The translations under genes and the position numbers were made by a program. From Marinomonas algarum (GTDB lineage: Bacteria; Pseudomonadota; Gammaproteobacteria; Pseudomonadales; Marinomonadaceae): a DNA stretch of 64,000 nucleotides. Shown one piece after another: positions 35,454 through 45,748 of this stretch (position 1 is the stretch's first letter; each line of letters begins with the position of its first letter). The notes beneath the pieces were generated by a model. The model did no database searches, was not told where the DNA came from, and saw nothing but the letters and a program-made list of their open reading frames with translations. Where the stretch lies: the NCBI RefSeq assembly GCF_020532605.1, contig NZ_JAJATW010000008.1, forward strand, positions 62,001-126,000, read 5' to 3'.

Positions 35454-38400
35454 GTACATTAAATAAGCCTTTATCCTCGGGTGAATTGACCACAGAAATG
35501 CTCGACGCATTGACCTTTCCGTTATTTGGTAAACGCTTGATAGAAGCCAGTGCGGGGACCGGAAAAACGTACACCATTGCCAATTTATATTTGCGCTTGT
35601 TGGTGCCAACAGGACAAGAAGAGGATTTAGATCACCCTTTAACGGTCGATCAAATCCTGGTCGTGACCTTTACGGAAGCGGCTACCGCAGAGCTAAAGGC
35701 GCGGATTCGTGCGCGGATTCGAGTCGCACGCAAAGCCCTGATGTTAAAAACCAGTCAAGATGCTTTTTTAGTGGACTGGATGGGTGCAATGACCGATGTG
35801 CAACAGGCCGACGCGATCGAAAAATTGCTTTATGCAGAAAAACAAATGGACGAAGCCGCGGTGTTTACCATCCATGGTTTTTGTCAGCGTATGTTGAGTC
35901 AAAATGCCTTTGAAAGTCGCATGTTGTTCCAGCAAAGTATCGAAACGGACGAACAGGCTCCGCTTTTGTTAGCGGTAAAAGATGTCTGGCGCAGTGTGTT
36001 TTATCCGTTAGATGACACGAAAGCGGCGCTGATTCAGCCGATTTGGTCATCGCCTGAGGCGCTACACAAAGACCTTTATCTATTGAATAGCCAACCCGAT
36101 GCCAAATTGGTGGTGCCCGATTACGATTGGGAAAGTGCGTTGAGCCATGCGCAAACCGTGATGGTTAAGGTCAAAGCCATGTGGCTGGCAGAATCGCAAA
36201 ATATTATTGATGCCCTAGAAAACAGTGGGATTAAGCGTACTTTTTGGAGAAAAGACCCTTCCAAAGACATTCAGTCAATCAGTGCATGGGCGAATTCATC
36301 CCGTTTTGAATTGGATAAAAGCCTCGAGAAATTTGATGCAGCGGAACAAAGTCTGAAATTAAAAAAAGGCGGTGAACCGCCTTGTCATGAATTTTTTACT
36401 TTGGTGCAAGTATTGCGCGACAGCTTCCCAGACTCAGGGCGATTAAAAGCCGTATTGCTGGCGCAACTCTGGCAGAAAACCCAAGAGCGCATGATGCGTT
36501 GGAAGCGCAGTACGCAATCGCTTACTTTTACTGACTTGCTTACTTCTCTCGATGCGGCGTTGGCAAAAGATGAGGCAGGCAAACTGGCGCAACGTATCCG
36601 ACACCTGTATCCGATTGCGTTAATTGATGAGTTTCAAGATACGGATGCCGTGCAATATCGTATTTTCTCGACCATTTACCAGGCCGCCACTACCGACCAA
36701 AACGCGTTAGGTCTGATCATGATTGGTGACCCCAAACAGGCAATTTATGCCTTTCGTGGTGCAGATATCTATACTTACTTAGCCGCTAAGAAGCATGTTC
36801 ATGGTGTGTATTCTCTGGCAACCAATTACCGTTCGTCCGCTGCCATGATTCAAGCAGTAAATGGTTTATTTAGTACGCAAAAAGCCCCTTTTCGCGTACC
36901 GGGCATCCCTTTTGTTGAAGTGCAAGACCGTGGTGTCGAAGGGGGGTTTAGGCGCCAAGGGGAAACCCAGGCTGCGTTGCAATTTTTGTATTTAAAAAGT
37001 GATGAGCCGGTTTCAGCCAAAGAGTACCGGATACAAATGGCGGAATCTTGTGCGGCCCATGTCCATGGCGTGTTATTAGAAGGTCAAAAAGGCACGACTT
37101 TTATTGGTGAACAAGGGGTAAGACCCAAAGATATTGCCTTGTTGGTGACAAACTTTACGCAAGCCGATGCGTTAAAAGATGCCCTGCGTCAGCGAGGTAT
37201 CGCCAGTGTGTATTTGAGTGATAAAGGCTCAGTGTTCGAAACGGTCGAAGCGCGCGAGTTGTTAATTGTACTGACGGCAATCTTATCCAATGGGCAAGAG
37301 TCCAAGCTTCGTTCTGCGTTGGCGACCCGTTTGGTGGAATGGTCGTTAGAGGAACTGGACACACTGAATCACGACGATGTGGTATATGAAAAGTGGGTTC
37401 AGGCGTTTCGTCATTACCTAGAGGTTTGGGATAAGCAAGGTTTATTGCCTATGCTGCGTGAGTTTATGGAAGACGTGGCTCTGGCGACGAATATGCTCAG
37501 CCGATTAGGTGGTGAGCGCCGTCTGACCGATTTCTTGCACCTAACTGAAAAGCTTCAACAAAAGTCACTTGAGCTGGATTCAAAAGAAGGTGTGTTGCGT
37601 TATCTGAAACTGGCGCTGCAGAATCCTAACGGCGACAGTGATGAACAGAAAATTCGCCTTGAAACCGACGCTGAGTTAGTGCGGATTGTCACCATTCATA
37701 AAAGTAAAGGCTTGGAATACCCCATTGTGTATTTGCCTTTTGCTTTTACACCGTATCGTGATCAAGGTTCTTCGGCTTTGTATCATGATCATGAAGAGCA
37801 GCTGTGGATTGCAATCGATCCAGAAGAAGAGCAAAAAGAGCAACATAAAGAAGAGTTGTATGCGGCAGAAATACGTTTGGCGTATGTGGCGTTAACCCGT
37901 TCAAAAGAAGCCTGCTTTATTGGCGTTATGGAGGTGGGTAAAGCGGCGACGCAAAAAAACAGTGCGAGTTCTGATGTTCATTTAAGTGGTGTAGGGGCTT
38001 TGATTGCGGAGGGTGAGCGGATGGAAGCTGGGGACTTGTATCCGAGTTTGCAAACATTATGCGAATGTTATTCCACCAAGCAAATGATGCTGGTGGATCT
38101 TTCGAGCAGTCCTGAAATCTTGCCTCGATTTGAGATGCTGTACACTGCGCCCAGTTCGCCTCAAGCCCGTCTTTTTTCTGGTCGAGTAGAGCGTGACTGG
38201 TGGGTAGGCAGCTACTCGTCTTTGGTGGTAGAAGAAAAGGGTCACCAAGATGAAAGCTTGCCTGGCTTGGATGAAATGACACAAGTGGCTGACCCTCTGG
38301 CGTTAGGTGAAGAGGGGGACACGCAGGAGAAATTAGAAAAAGACAGCACGCCTGAGCCTGATCGGTTCAACTTTCCTAAAGGGGCCAATCCAGGCACTTT

Positions 38401-39136
38401 TTTACATGACACACTGGAAGGCAAAGCGTTACAGAGTGTCGTGTCTGATCCCACGTTTAAGGATTTGTTAAAAAACAGTCACCAATCGTTAATGGCACAA
38501 TTTTACCAACGTCACGATTTTGGCGACTGGCAAACGGTGCTGGAAAATTGGTTGCCAGATATCATCAACACAGAGCTGATACCGGGGATGAGTTTGGGAC
38601 AATTGTCCCCTAAAGCGTGCCGTAAAGAGCTGGAGTTTTTTATTCCAGTAGAAGGGATGAATGCTTTGCAACTTGATCGCATTGCAAGGAAATATGATGA
38701 GGTTTCCCGAGTGGCGCCAAGCATACAAGATCGCCCGTTAAGAGGGATGTTAAAAGGCTTTATTGATTTATTGTTCGAATGGCAGGGTCGTTATTACGTA
38801 TTAGACTACAAGTCCAATTACTTGGGAGACAGCACTGACGACTATGAGCCAGACAATCTAGTACAGGCCATGGCTGAGCACAGATACGACCTTCAGTATC
38901 AGCTTTATACTTTGGCTCTGCACCGACTTTTGAAGCAACGTTTACCGCATTATGACTATGACAAACACGTGGGTGGCGTTCTCTATTTGTATTTACGTGG
39001 TATGACGGTAGGACAACAAACTGGGATTTTTCAAACGCGTTTACGTCTTGAGCATGTGAATGCGCTCGATGAATTATTCCGTGGTGAGTTTTCCAACAAC
39101 ACCCCAGAGGAGGCAGTGCAATATGGACTTTTCTAA
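35450..39136 (+). CDS. recB: Exodeoxyribonuclease V beta subunit RecB
   Basis: RecB is the 3'-5' helicase and the nuclease of the complex. It has 1228 residues against 1180 in E. coli. Walker A SAGTGKT is at 34-40. Other superfamily 1 motifs are present: FTEAATAELKARIR, LIDEFQDTD, GDPKQAIYAFRGAD, TIHKSKGLEYPIV and AYVALTRSKEA. The C-terminal nuclease has KGFIDLLFEWQGRYYVLDYKSNYLG with the catalytic Asp and Lys of the DYK motif. The recD start lies 14 nt inside its 3' end. Confidence 0.97.
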   Translation: MSTLNKPLSSGELTTEMLDALTFPLFGKRLIEASAGTGKTYTIANLYLRLLVPTGQEEDLDHPLTVDQILVVTFTEAATAELKARIRARIRVARKALMLKTSQDAFLVDWMGAMTDVQQADAIEKLLYAEKQMDEAAVFTIHGFCQRMLSQNAFESRMLFQQSIETDEQAPLLLAVKDVWRSVFYPLDDTKAALIQPIWSSPEALHKDLYLLNSQPDAKLVVPDYDWESALSHAQTVMVKVKAMWLAESQNIIDALENSGIKRTFWRKDPSKDIQSISAWANSSRFELDKSLEKFDAAEQSLKLKKGGEPPCHEFFTLVQVLRDSFPDSGRLKAVLLAQLWQKTQERMMRWKRSTQSLTFTDLLTSLDAALAKDEAGKLAQRIRHLYPIALIDEFQDTDAVQYRIFSTIYQAATTDQNALGLIMIGDPKQAIYAFRGADIYTYLAAKKHVHGVYSLATNYRSSAAMIQAVNGLFSTQKAPFRVPGIPFVEVQDRGVEGGFRRQGETQAALQFLYLKSDEPVSAKEYRIQMAESCAAHVHGVLLEGQKGTTFIGEQGVRPKDIALLVTNFTQADALKDALRQRGIASVYLSDKGSVFETVEARELLIVLTAILSNGQESKLRSALATRLVEWSLEELDTLNHDDVVYEKWVQAFRHYLEVWDKQGLLPMLREFMEDVALATNMLSRLGGERRLTDFLHLTEKLQQKSLELDSKEGVLRYLKLALQNPNGDSDEQKIRLETDAELVRIVTIHKSKGLEYPIVYLPFAFTPYRDQGSSALYHDHEEQLWIAIDPEEEQKEQHKEELYAAEIRLAYVALTRSKEACFIGVMEVGKAATQKNSASSDVHLSGVGALIAEGERMEAGDLYPSLQTLCECYSTKQMMLVDLSSSPEILPRFEMLYTAPSSPQARLFSGRVERDWWVGSYSSLVVEEKGHQDESLPGLDEMTQVADPLALGEEGDTQEKLEKDSTPEPDRFNFPKGANPGTFLHDTLEGKALQSVVSDPTFKDLLKNSHQSLMAQFYQRHDFGDWQTVLENWLPDIINTELIPGMSLGQLSPKACRKELEFFIPVEGMNALQLDRIARKYDEVSRVAPSIQDRPLRGMLKGFIDLLFEWQGRYYVLDYKSNYLGDSTDDYEPDNLVQAMAEHRYDLQYQLYTLALHRLLKQRLPHYDYDKHVGGVLYLYLRGMTVGQQTGIFQTRLRLEHVNALDELFRGEFSNNTPEEAVQYGLF

Positions 39137-41075
39137 TCAACTTGATTTATTAAATGCGCTAGATCAACCGGCACTTTCTGATCAGAAGCATGAGTCTGAT
39201 TTGCTGACTCTGTCTTTTTTACAGCGTAAAGGGGTTTTGCGACCGATTGATCGGCAGTGGGTTGAGCAATTAAGTGAAAAAGCTGGGGAAGACCGTTTCG
39301 CTGTTTTAATCGCCGGAGCGTTGTGCAGTGCTTACTTAGGTGAAGGGCACATTTGTATTGATTTGGCGACACTCTGGAAGACACCACCGGAAGGCATTGA
39401 TCGAGCCCGATTTTATCGTTCTTTTACTGCAGAGGGATTAGACAGCGTATCAAGTTGGTGTGAATTGCTCGCAAGCAGTACGCTTGTTACGTGCGTTGAT
39501 GAATGCACAGGGCCTACTCAGCGGCCTTTGGTATTAAAGGGAACGAGACTGTATTTATTTCGTTATTACCAGTATGAACAACAGGTGTTGCAGTATCTCA
39601 ACCATAATATGACGGTGACGCCTTTTGATGTGGATGCAAATTTACTTGCGACACTTTTTCCTAACCCGATCGTTCACGATCATGTGGATTGGCAAAAGGT
39701 CGCTGTGGCGAACGCCGCGAGCTTGCCTTTTTCTGTGATCAGCGGTGGGCCGGGAACCGGAAAAACCACCACTGTCACCAAGCTTTTGGCGTTGCTGGTG
39801 GCGCAGTCTTTGGCTTTTTCTGAATCGGCGTTAAACAAACCATTACGGGTTGAATTAGCCGCGCCAACCGGCAAGGCCGCTGCGCGGTTAACGGAATCCA
39901 TTGCGAAAGCCAAAGCGTCTTTGCCTTTAGATGACCGCATAAAAAGTGCGATTCCAGAACAAGCCACAACACTTCATCGGTTGTTAGGCAGTGATTTTGG
40001 CCGCAGTCGCTTCAAGCACAATAAAGATAACCCCTTACATTTGGATGTTCTTTTGGTCGATGAAGTGTCTATGGTGGATTTGCCCATGATGGCGAAACTG
40101 ATCGATGCCTTGCCATCTCATGCCCGTTTGATTTTACTGGGCGACAAAGACCAACTTGCTTCCGTCGAAGCGGGCAGTGTGCTTGGTGATTTATCCGCCG
40201 GTATTGAGAACGCTTATTTTCAGCCAGAATGGGGGGCTTATTTGACCAAGCTGACGGGTGAGAACCTAATGCCTTTCGCCCGCTCTTCTGCGCCACCTAT
40301 TAGCCGAGCGTTGACCTTGTTGCGCACCAGTTATCGTTTTGATGCTAACAGTGGTATTGGGTATTTAGCGAAGTCCATGAACGCAGGGGACGCACAGGGA
40401 GTATTAAGGTGTCTTCAGTCTGATTTTGATGACATAGCATGGCGTGAGCCTGTAGAAGGTCAAAAGAGTGCAGATATTGGCACACTGGCAAAAGGCTACG
40501 ACGATTATTGGGAAGCGGTGCGCGTAGGAAAGAATATTGCGGACTTGTATCAGGTGTTTTCGCGTTACCAAATTTTAACGGCGGTTCGCCAAGGGGAGTT
40601 GGGTGTTGAAAAAGTCAATGCTCAGTTAGAGCAGTATTTTTATCGCAGAGGGCGAATGAAAGACCCTCACGTCTGGTATCCCGGCAAAGCCGTTATGTTA
40701 ACGCGTAACGATGCAGCCCTTGGTTTGTTTAATGGCGATATCGGTCTGTGCATGCCGGATGAGTCAGGTCGACTGCGTGTTTGGTTTTTGCAGGCAGATG
40801 GCGACTTTAAAGGGTTGCTGCCCAGTCGTCTAGGGGAGTTTGAGGTGGTGTTTGCAATGACAGTACATAAGTCTCAAGGGTCAGAGTTTGAGCGTGTTGC
40901 TTTGTTGCTTCCCTTGGTTCCTTCTCCTGTTTTAACGCGAGAGCTGCTTTATACAGGCATTACTCGGGCTAAATCAGAATTTACCCTTTGGGGGTCACGC
41001 CAATTGATTCGAACGGCAGCACAGACGCAAATAGAGCGATATTCAGGACTGAGCGACGCACTTTGGTGCCGGTGA
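39123..41075 (+). CDS. recD: Exodeoxyribonuclease V alpha subunit RecD
   Basis: RecD is the 5'-3' helicase of the complex. The start ATG 39123 has GAGGAGG 7-8 nt upstream and overlaps recB by 14 nt. The 650 residues have Walker A GPGTGKTTT (Lys214), APTGKAAARL, DVLLVDEVSMVDLPMM (Walker B), LGDKDQLASVEAGSVLGDL, a TVHKSQGSEFERV motif V and TGITRAKSEF. All helicase motifs are intact. A 349-nt gap follows before the next gene. Confidence 0.97.
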   Translation: MDFSNQLDLLNALDQPALSDQKHESDLLTLSFLQRKGVLRPIDRQWVEQLSEKAGEDRFAVLIAGALCSAYLGEGHICIDLATLWKTPPEGIDRARFYRSFTAEGLDSVSSWCELLASSTLVTCVDECTGPTQRPLVLKGTRLYLFRYYQYEQQVLQYLNHNMTVTPFDVDANLLATLFPNPIVHDHVDWQKVAVANAASLPFSVISGGPGTGKTTTVTKLLALLVAQSLAFSESALNKPLRVELAAPTGKAAARLTESIAKAKASLPLDDRIKSAIPEQATTLHRLLGSDFGRSRFKHNKDNPLHLDVLLVDEVSMVDLPMMAKLIDALPSHARLILLGDKDQLASVEAGSVLGDLSAGIENAYFQPEWGAYLTKLTGENLMPFARSSAPPISRALTLLRTSYRFDANSGIGYLAKSMNAGDAQGVLRCLQSDFDDIAWREPVEGQKSADIGTLAKGYDDYWEAVRVGKNIADLYQVFSRYQILTAVRQGELGVEKVNAQLEQYFYRRGRMKDPHVWYPGKAVMLTRNDAALGLFNGDIGLCMPDESGRLRVWFLQADGDFKGLLPSRLGEFEVVFAMTVHKSQGSEFERVALLLPLVPSPVLTRELLYTGITRAKSEFTLWGSRQLIRTAAQTQIERYSGLSDALWCR

Positions 41076-41424
41076 TATGGTTTTTTGTCGAATTGTGATC
41101 TTTTTGTGGACACTGTTTGCATTATTATTACGCATTATATAGTCTCTGAACTGTTTTGGTGCGAGAGTGTGGTGTGGATGTTTCCATTAATAGTGTATTT
41201 GTTTGTTTTTTAAACGAAATATATCTCTTTTTTGGCACAGTTTTTTCATATGTATTAACAGAGCAAAAAATCATCCAAGTCCTGTGATGATTTTTTGTCG
41301 CCTCTTATCTTCGCCATTATGTGTTTTATTACGCTGGCACCTGTCTCATTTTTTTTGATTCACGTTTTAAAGCTAATACGAAGAGACAGTCATAAGCATT
41401 CATTTTATATTTAAGGAAACTGTT
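41076..41424 (+). other. Gap between recD and the symporter gene: terminator and a paired leader, no gene found
   Basis: This AT-rich gap holds an 11-bp hairpin terminator (41265-41296) and a possible long-range stem, CTGTCTC (41341-41347) with GAGACAG (41383-41389), in the symporter leader. A TTTGCA-N16-TATAGT pair (41116-41143) resembles a promoter. I looked for a glycine riboswitch, common before this symporter family, and saw none of its conserved core. No reading frame of note is present. Confidence 0.5.
41265..41296. terminator. AT-rich hairpin terminator downstream of recD
   Basis: AAAAAATCATC (41265-41275) is the exact reverse complement of GATGATTTTTT (41286-41296), with a 10-nt loop. 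The T6 tail works on either strand. It is about 190 nt after the recD stop, so it may end recD or a short RNA started in the gap. Confidence 0.7.
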
Positions 41425-42968
41425 ATGAACAAAATACGAGAGACAGCACTGGGGCTTATGTTAGCTTCTAGTACCAGTGCTTTTGCAGAAGAAACCGGTT
41501 CGTTTAAAGAGACCGTTGCTTCATTCAGCAGTACAGTAGATGGCTTTTTTAGTGATTACACAGGATGGTTTGTCAGCTTAATCTTTAAGAGTGTACCGGT
41601 AGGCGAAGCCAGTTTTCCTCTTATTGTGGGTTGGTTGTTGTTCGCTGCGTTTATTTTTACGCTTTATTTTGGTTTTGTGCAGTTTAGACAGGTGGGTCTG
41701 GCGATCAATATTGTGAAAGGGAAATACACCGACCCCAACGCTAAAGAAGACGGTGAGGTTTCTCATTTTCAGGCGTTAACAACGGCACTTTCCGGGACGG
41801 TTGGTCTAGGTAATATCGCAGGTGTGGGTGCGGCTCTTGCCATTGGTGGCCCTGGTGCGACGTTTTGGATGATTCTATGTGGCTTGCTCGGTATGGCGTC
41901 TAAGTTCTGTGAGTGTACATTAGGTGTGAAATACCGAACAGTTCTGCCTTCTGGTGTTGTGTCGGGTGGTCCAATGTATTACCTAAGCCAAGGTCTAAAA
42001 GAAAAGGGTCTAGGCGGTTTAGGTAAAATTCTGGCCGTCGCTTTGCATTGACGTGTATTCTTGCTGCATTGGGTGCGGGTAACATGTTCCAAGCGAACCA
42101 AGCTCACGCCATGTTGTCTTATGCCTTTGATGTGCCAAGTGAGTTTGGCGTTATTACCGGCCTTGTTTTAGCGGCATTGGTGTTTTCAGTGATTGTAGGA
42201 GGAATGCCTTCTATTGCATCTGTAACAGAAAAAATTGTTCCATGGATGGCGGCTTTATACGTTGGTATGGCGTTGATCGTTATTATTTCGAATATTGGCC
42301 AAGTGGGTGCTGCGTTTGGGGCGATTATCGAAGGGGCTTTCACCGGAGCCGGTGTTGCCGGTGGTTTTATTGGTGCGCTTATCCAAGGTTTGAAACGTGC
42401 AACCTTCTCTAATGAAGCAGGGGTTGGTTCTGCTGCGATTGCTCACTCTGCGGTAAAAACCAAAGAGCCTATTACGGAAGGTCTAGTATCACTGTTAGAG
42501 CCGTTTGTTGATACGGTTGTGATCTGTACTATGACCGCTTTAGTTATCACTATTGCTGGTTTAAATGTGGGGCCATACGATGGTTCTGGTCTAACGGGTG
42601 TGACGCTCACTGCAGCGTCTTTCACAGAAACGGCGGGCATTTTTAAATACTTGTTGGCATTAGCCGTGGTATTGTTTGCTTTTTCTACGATGATTTCTTG
42701 GTCTTACTACGGTCTTAAATCATGGACCTATTTGTTTGGCGAAGGCAAAGGCCCTGAGTTAGCGTTTAAGCTTTTGTTCTGCCTTTTCGTAGTGATTGGT
42801 GCCACTATCCAGTTTGGTGCGGTCATCGATTTCTCTGACGCGGCCTTGTTTGCGATGTCTATTTTCAACATTGTTGGTTTGTACTTACTGATGCCTGTCG
42901 TGAAAAAAGAATTGCACTCTTTTATTGCTCGTGTGAAATCTGGTGAGATCAAAGCGTACAAAAAATAA
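41425..42968 (+). pseudogene. Alanine/sodium symporter (AGCS family), split by a single frameshift
   Basis: Two frames together make one symporter of about 514 residues. The first (41425-42051) starts after AAGGA and encodes an N-terminal signal-like segment, the first membrane helices, and the family motif [28 protein letters not shown]. It then reads ILAVALH and stops. The second frame (from about 42046 to 42968) resumes at TCILAALGAGNMFQANQ and continues through GLKRATFSNEAGVGSAAIAHS to a normal C-terminus. One extra T in GCTTTG at 42041-42045 would restore [14 protein letters not shown]. It is either a recent loss or a sequencing error; both halves otherwise look under selection. Confidence 0.85.
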
Positions 42969-43011
42969 AACAGTGACCTGGTGTGCTGTTTAACCACTTT
43001 GGTTTTCTAAA

Positions 43012-43036
43012 AGAGCCCACTTCGGTGGGCTTTTTT
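43012..43036 (+). terminator. Intrinsic terminator after the symporter gene
   Basis: GAGCCCAC (43013-43020), a TTCG tetraloop (43021-43024) and GTGGGCTT (43025-43032) form a very stable hairpin, followed by T's to 43036. Confidence 0.9.
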
Positions 43037-43080
43037 GTTGCGTTTTTATGTAAACACACACATGGGGTACTGAAATCATT

Positions 43081-43647
43081 ATGAATGAGCACGATTCTTG
43101 TCTTGTCAGTTTGCAGCGTACTATTCTTAAAAATGGTCCAGAGTTTTTGTCCCATAAATTGGTGATAAAGGGGGATCTTGCTTATCTAAAGCCGACACTC
43201 AGCGCAATGTCGTTTTGCATGATTTATATCGTTGTGGGTGTTTTTTTGCTTGGCCTTGCTGTTCGTCTTTTGAGCTTTCCTGATCGTTATGATCTGGCGA
43301 TTTTTCTGGGTGGCTTCGGTATTGCGATAGGGACGTTTGGTATGGCGCTGATCAAACCGTTTTTACGTCGATCGAGTTTTGATAAAGAAAAAAATAGCTT
43401 TAACAATCATAAAGATCGTAACGTGAAGCTAGGGCATATTGTGTCTTTGCAAATTAACAACAAGATTGTTCAAAGCAAACATGGCCTCAGCTATGGTTGT
43501 TATGAGTTGAATTTGCTGACGCAACATGGGCGTCGAATTAATATCTTAAACCACGGTGATGAACAGCAGTTACTGCATGATGCTGAGCAACTGGGGTATT
43601 TTTTACATGTTGAGGTAAAAGATTACCGACGGGAAATTATCTTATAG
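43081..43647 (+). CDS. Membrane protein of unknown function, 188 residues
   Basis: I do not recognise the family. Two hydrophobic segments (about 40-62 and 70-92) separate a cytoplasmic-looking N-terminal part of 38 residues from a C-terminal soluble domain (about 95-188). The latter has an alternating beta pattern (LGHIVSLQINNKIV, CYELNLLTQHGRRINIL) and ends in DYRREIIL. The layout recalls small PH-like or YcxB-like envelope proteins, but that is only resemblance. The ribosome binding site is weak. It has its own unit between the symporter terminator and trpS. Confidence 0.65.
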   Translation: MNEHDSCLVSLQRTILKNGPEFLSHKLVIKGDLAYLKPTLSAMSFCMIYIVVGVFLLGLAVRLLSFPDRYDLAIFLGGFGIAIGTFGMALIKPFLRRSSFDKEKNSFNNHKDRNVKLGHIVSLQINNKIVQSKHGLSYGCYELNLLTQHGRRINILNHGDEQQLLHDAEQLGYFLHVEVKDYRREIIL

Positions 43648-43749
43648 GGCTGGCGCTTTCTCTCTGTATTTTGTGCTAATGTAAGTGCGGATTTTGATAT
43701 TACTTCATCTATTTTTGATATTGACTGATTATAGGAAAGAGATACTGCA

Positions 43750-44757
43750 ATGGCCAAAGAAATTGTTCTAACGGGTGTTACTACCACAGGCACGCCACAC
43801 CTAGGTAACTACGTGGGGGCCATTCGCCCTGCAATCGAAGCGAGTCGTCAAGACAACACAGAGTCTTATTTCTTTTTGGCAGACTACCATGCTTTGATTA
43901 AGTGCCAAGACCCAGAGCGTGTTAAGCAATCTCGTTTGGAAATAGCAGCCACTTGGCTAGCGTGTGGGTTAGATACAGACAGAGCGACTTTTTATCGTCA
44001 ATCTGATATTCCTGAAATTGCGGAATTGAATTGGTTGCTGACGTGCGTGACGGCCAAAGGTTTGATGAATCGTGCTCACGCTTATAAAGGGGCCGTGGAT
44101 GAAAACCTGGCTAATGAACAAGATCCTGATTTTGGTATTACCATGGGCTTGTTTTGTTATCCTGTATTAATGGCGGCAGACATCTTAGCGTTCAATGCCC
44201 ACAAAGTGCCTGTTGGCCGAGATCAAATTCAACACATTGAAATGGCACGAGACATTGCAGGGCGTTTTAATCATCTATTTGGTGAGCGCTTTGTACTGCC
44301 AGAGGCGGTTGTTGGTGAAGAAGGCTCTATTTTAAAAGGGCTGGATGGCCGTAAAATGAGTAAGAGTTATAACAACACGATTCCGCTGTTTGATACCGAG
44401 AAAAAGCTACAAAAGGGTATTAATAAGATCAAAACGAATCTATTGGAGCCCGGTGAACCGAAAGATCCGAGTGACTCAACGGTATTTGATATTTATCAGG
44501 CGTTTGCGTCACAGGAACAAACAGCAGATATGCGTCAGAAATTTGCCGATGGTATTGCATGGGGCGAAGCAAAGAAGGAACTTTTCGCACTAGTAAACGG
44601 TCAACTAAGTGAACCGCGAGAAAAGTATCTTGAATTAATGGCGAACCCTGCTCATGTAGAAGAAGTTTTACAGGCAGGGGCCGAAAAAGCACGAGCTCGT
44701 GCTCGTGGTCTAATTGCAGATTTACGTCAAGCCGTAGGTCTAGTGAATTTTAAATAA
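43750..44757 (+). CDS. trpS: Tryptophanyl-tRNA synthetase
   Basis: This class I aminoacyl-tRNA synthetase charges tRNA-Trp. It has 335 residues. The HIGH-type motif is TPHLGNY (residues 15-21) and the KMSKS motif is intact ([15 protein letters not shown]). GGAAAGAG lies just upstream of the ATG. The next gene starts 12 nt after the stop with its own ribosome binding site and may share the transcript. Confidence 0.97.
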   Translation: MAKEIVLTGVTTTGTPHLGNYVGAIRPAIEASRQDNTESYFFLADYHALIKCQDPERVKQSRLEIAATWLACGLDTDRATFYRQSDIPEIAELNWLLTCVTAKGLMNRAHAYKGAVDENLANEQDPDFGITMGLFCYPVLMAADILAFNAHKVPVGRDQIQHIEMARDIAGRFNHLFGERFVLPEAVVGEEGSILKGLDGRKMSKSYNNTIPLFDTEKKLQKGINKIKTNLLEPGEPKDPSDSTVFDIYQAFASQEQTADMRQKFADGIAWGEAKKELFALVNGQLSEPREKYLELMANPAHVEEVLQAGAEKARARARGLIADLRQAVGLVNFK

Positions 44758-44769
44758 AGGAGAGAGTTT

Positions 44770-45639
44770 GTGAAAACAACCGTATTTGCCATGTTCATGG
44801 CATTTGTTTTAGCAATAGGTGCCGGCGGTTACAGTGCTGACGTGCAGGCGAAAAAGTTTGGGGGCGGTAAAAGCTTTGGTAAAAGTTTTTCTGTTTCTAA
44901 GCCTAAAAGCGCTACTAATAGTACAAATAACACGACCAATGCCGCTGCAGGTGCGAAAAAACCTGGTTTCCTAGGTGGTTTAGGGGGGGGCTTGTTAGGC
45001 GGTCTCTTGTTAGGCGGCTTATTTGCTACGCTATTAGGCGGCGGTGCTTTCGAAGGCATTTCATTCGGTGATATTTTATTATTCGCTCTGATTGGCTTCT
45101 TGGTATACAAATTTTTCATTGCACCAAAACGACGTGCAGCCCAAGCACAGGCCAAAGCGGCTGGGACAAACAACATGTTCCGCGAAATGCCAAATTCAAC
45201 TCGAGATAGTGTTCAGCCGTCACCTATGTCTGGTATGAGTGGTTTTGGCGCTGAGCCAGAGATCAAGCTACCACCGGGGTTCAATGAGCAAGCTTTTGTT
45301 GAAGAAGCGAAAAATCATTACATTACTTTGCAAAAGGCATGGGATGACAATAACTTTGATGAGATTCTTGATTATGTCAGCCCTGAACTTTACAACATGC
45401 TGGTCACAGAGCGTGCCACTCACGGTGATAACAAGCCTCGTACGGAAGTCATTTCTCTTATGGCGGAATTGGTTCGCGGTGAGTTTATCGGCTCGACAGC
45501 TTCTATTTCATTGAAGTTTTCTGGTTGGATTAAAGAAGGCGACGAAACGTCTGATACGAATGAGATTTGGCATTTAGAGAAAAACATGTCAGATGCAAAA
45601 GCCAATTGGACGATTGTTGGTATCCAGCAAGACAACTAA
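44770..45639 (+). CDS. Tim44-like domain protein, exported or membrane-anchored
   Basis: A GTG start with AAAGGAGAG upstream gives a 289-residue protein. It has a signal-like N-terminus ending near VQA, a basic Ser/Gly/Asn-rich stretch (30-60), a glycine-rich hydrophobic helix (GGLGGGLLGGLLLGGLF), and a second membrane segment (GDILLFALIGFLVYKFF). A Tim44-like domain occupies about 165-289 (FVEEAKNHYITLQKAWDDN). Bacterial Tim44-like proteins have no established function. It sits downstream of trpS and ends before a terminator. Confidence 0.82.
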   Translation: MKTTVFAMFMAFVLAIGAGGYSADVQAKKFGGGKSFGKSFSVSKPKSATNSTNNTTNAAAGAKKPGFLGGLGGGLLGGLLLGGLFATLLGGGAFEGISFGDILLFALIGFLVYKFFIAPKRRAAQAQAKAAGTNNMFREMPNSTRDSVQPSPMSGMSGFGAEPEIKLPPGFNEQAFVEEAKNHYITLQKAWDDNNFDEILDYVSPELYNMLVTERATHGDNKPRTEVISLMAELVRGEFIGSTASISLKFSGWIKEGDETSDTNEIWHLEKNMSDAKANWTIVGIQQDN

Positions 45640-45662
45640 TTGTTACTTAATTTTGCTCGTAG

Positions 45663-45712
45663 ACTCATCACAAATTGTTGTAAGCTAAGACAATCTTGTG
45701 GTGAGTTTTTTT
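45663..45712 (+). terminator. Intrinsic terminator after the Tim44-like gene
   Basis: ACTCATCACAA (45663-45673) pairs with TTGTGGTGAGT (45696-45706), one G-U pair included, and is followed by seven T. An inner TTGT/ACAA stem extends the hairpin. Confidence 0.85.
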
Positions 45713-45748
45713 ATGCCACGTTAATTAAATTGAATATGGATGTGAGCC

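Noticed and set aside
32082..41075. recCBD cluster as part of a novel defence island
   Set aside because: All three proteins carry the standard motifs and lengths of RecBCD, and no restriction, toxin-antitoxin or other defence gene is adjacent.
41297..41424. Glycine riboswitch before the alanine/sodium symporter
   Set aside because: Such riboswitches often precede this family, but I see none of the conserved core segments here.
42030..42060. Programmed ribosomal frameshifting in the symporter
   Set aside because: A -1 shift would be needed, but there is no slippery heptamer of the X-XXY-YYZ type and no known case in this family; a missing base explains the data better.
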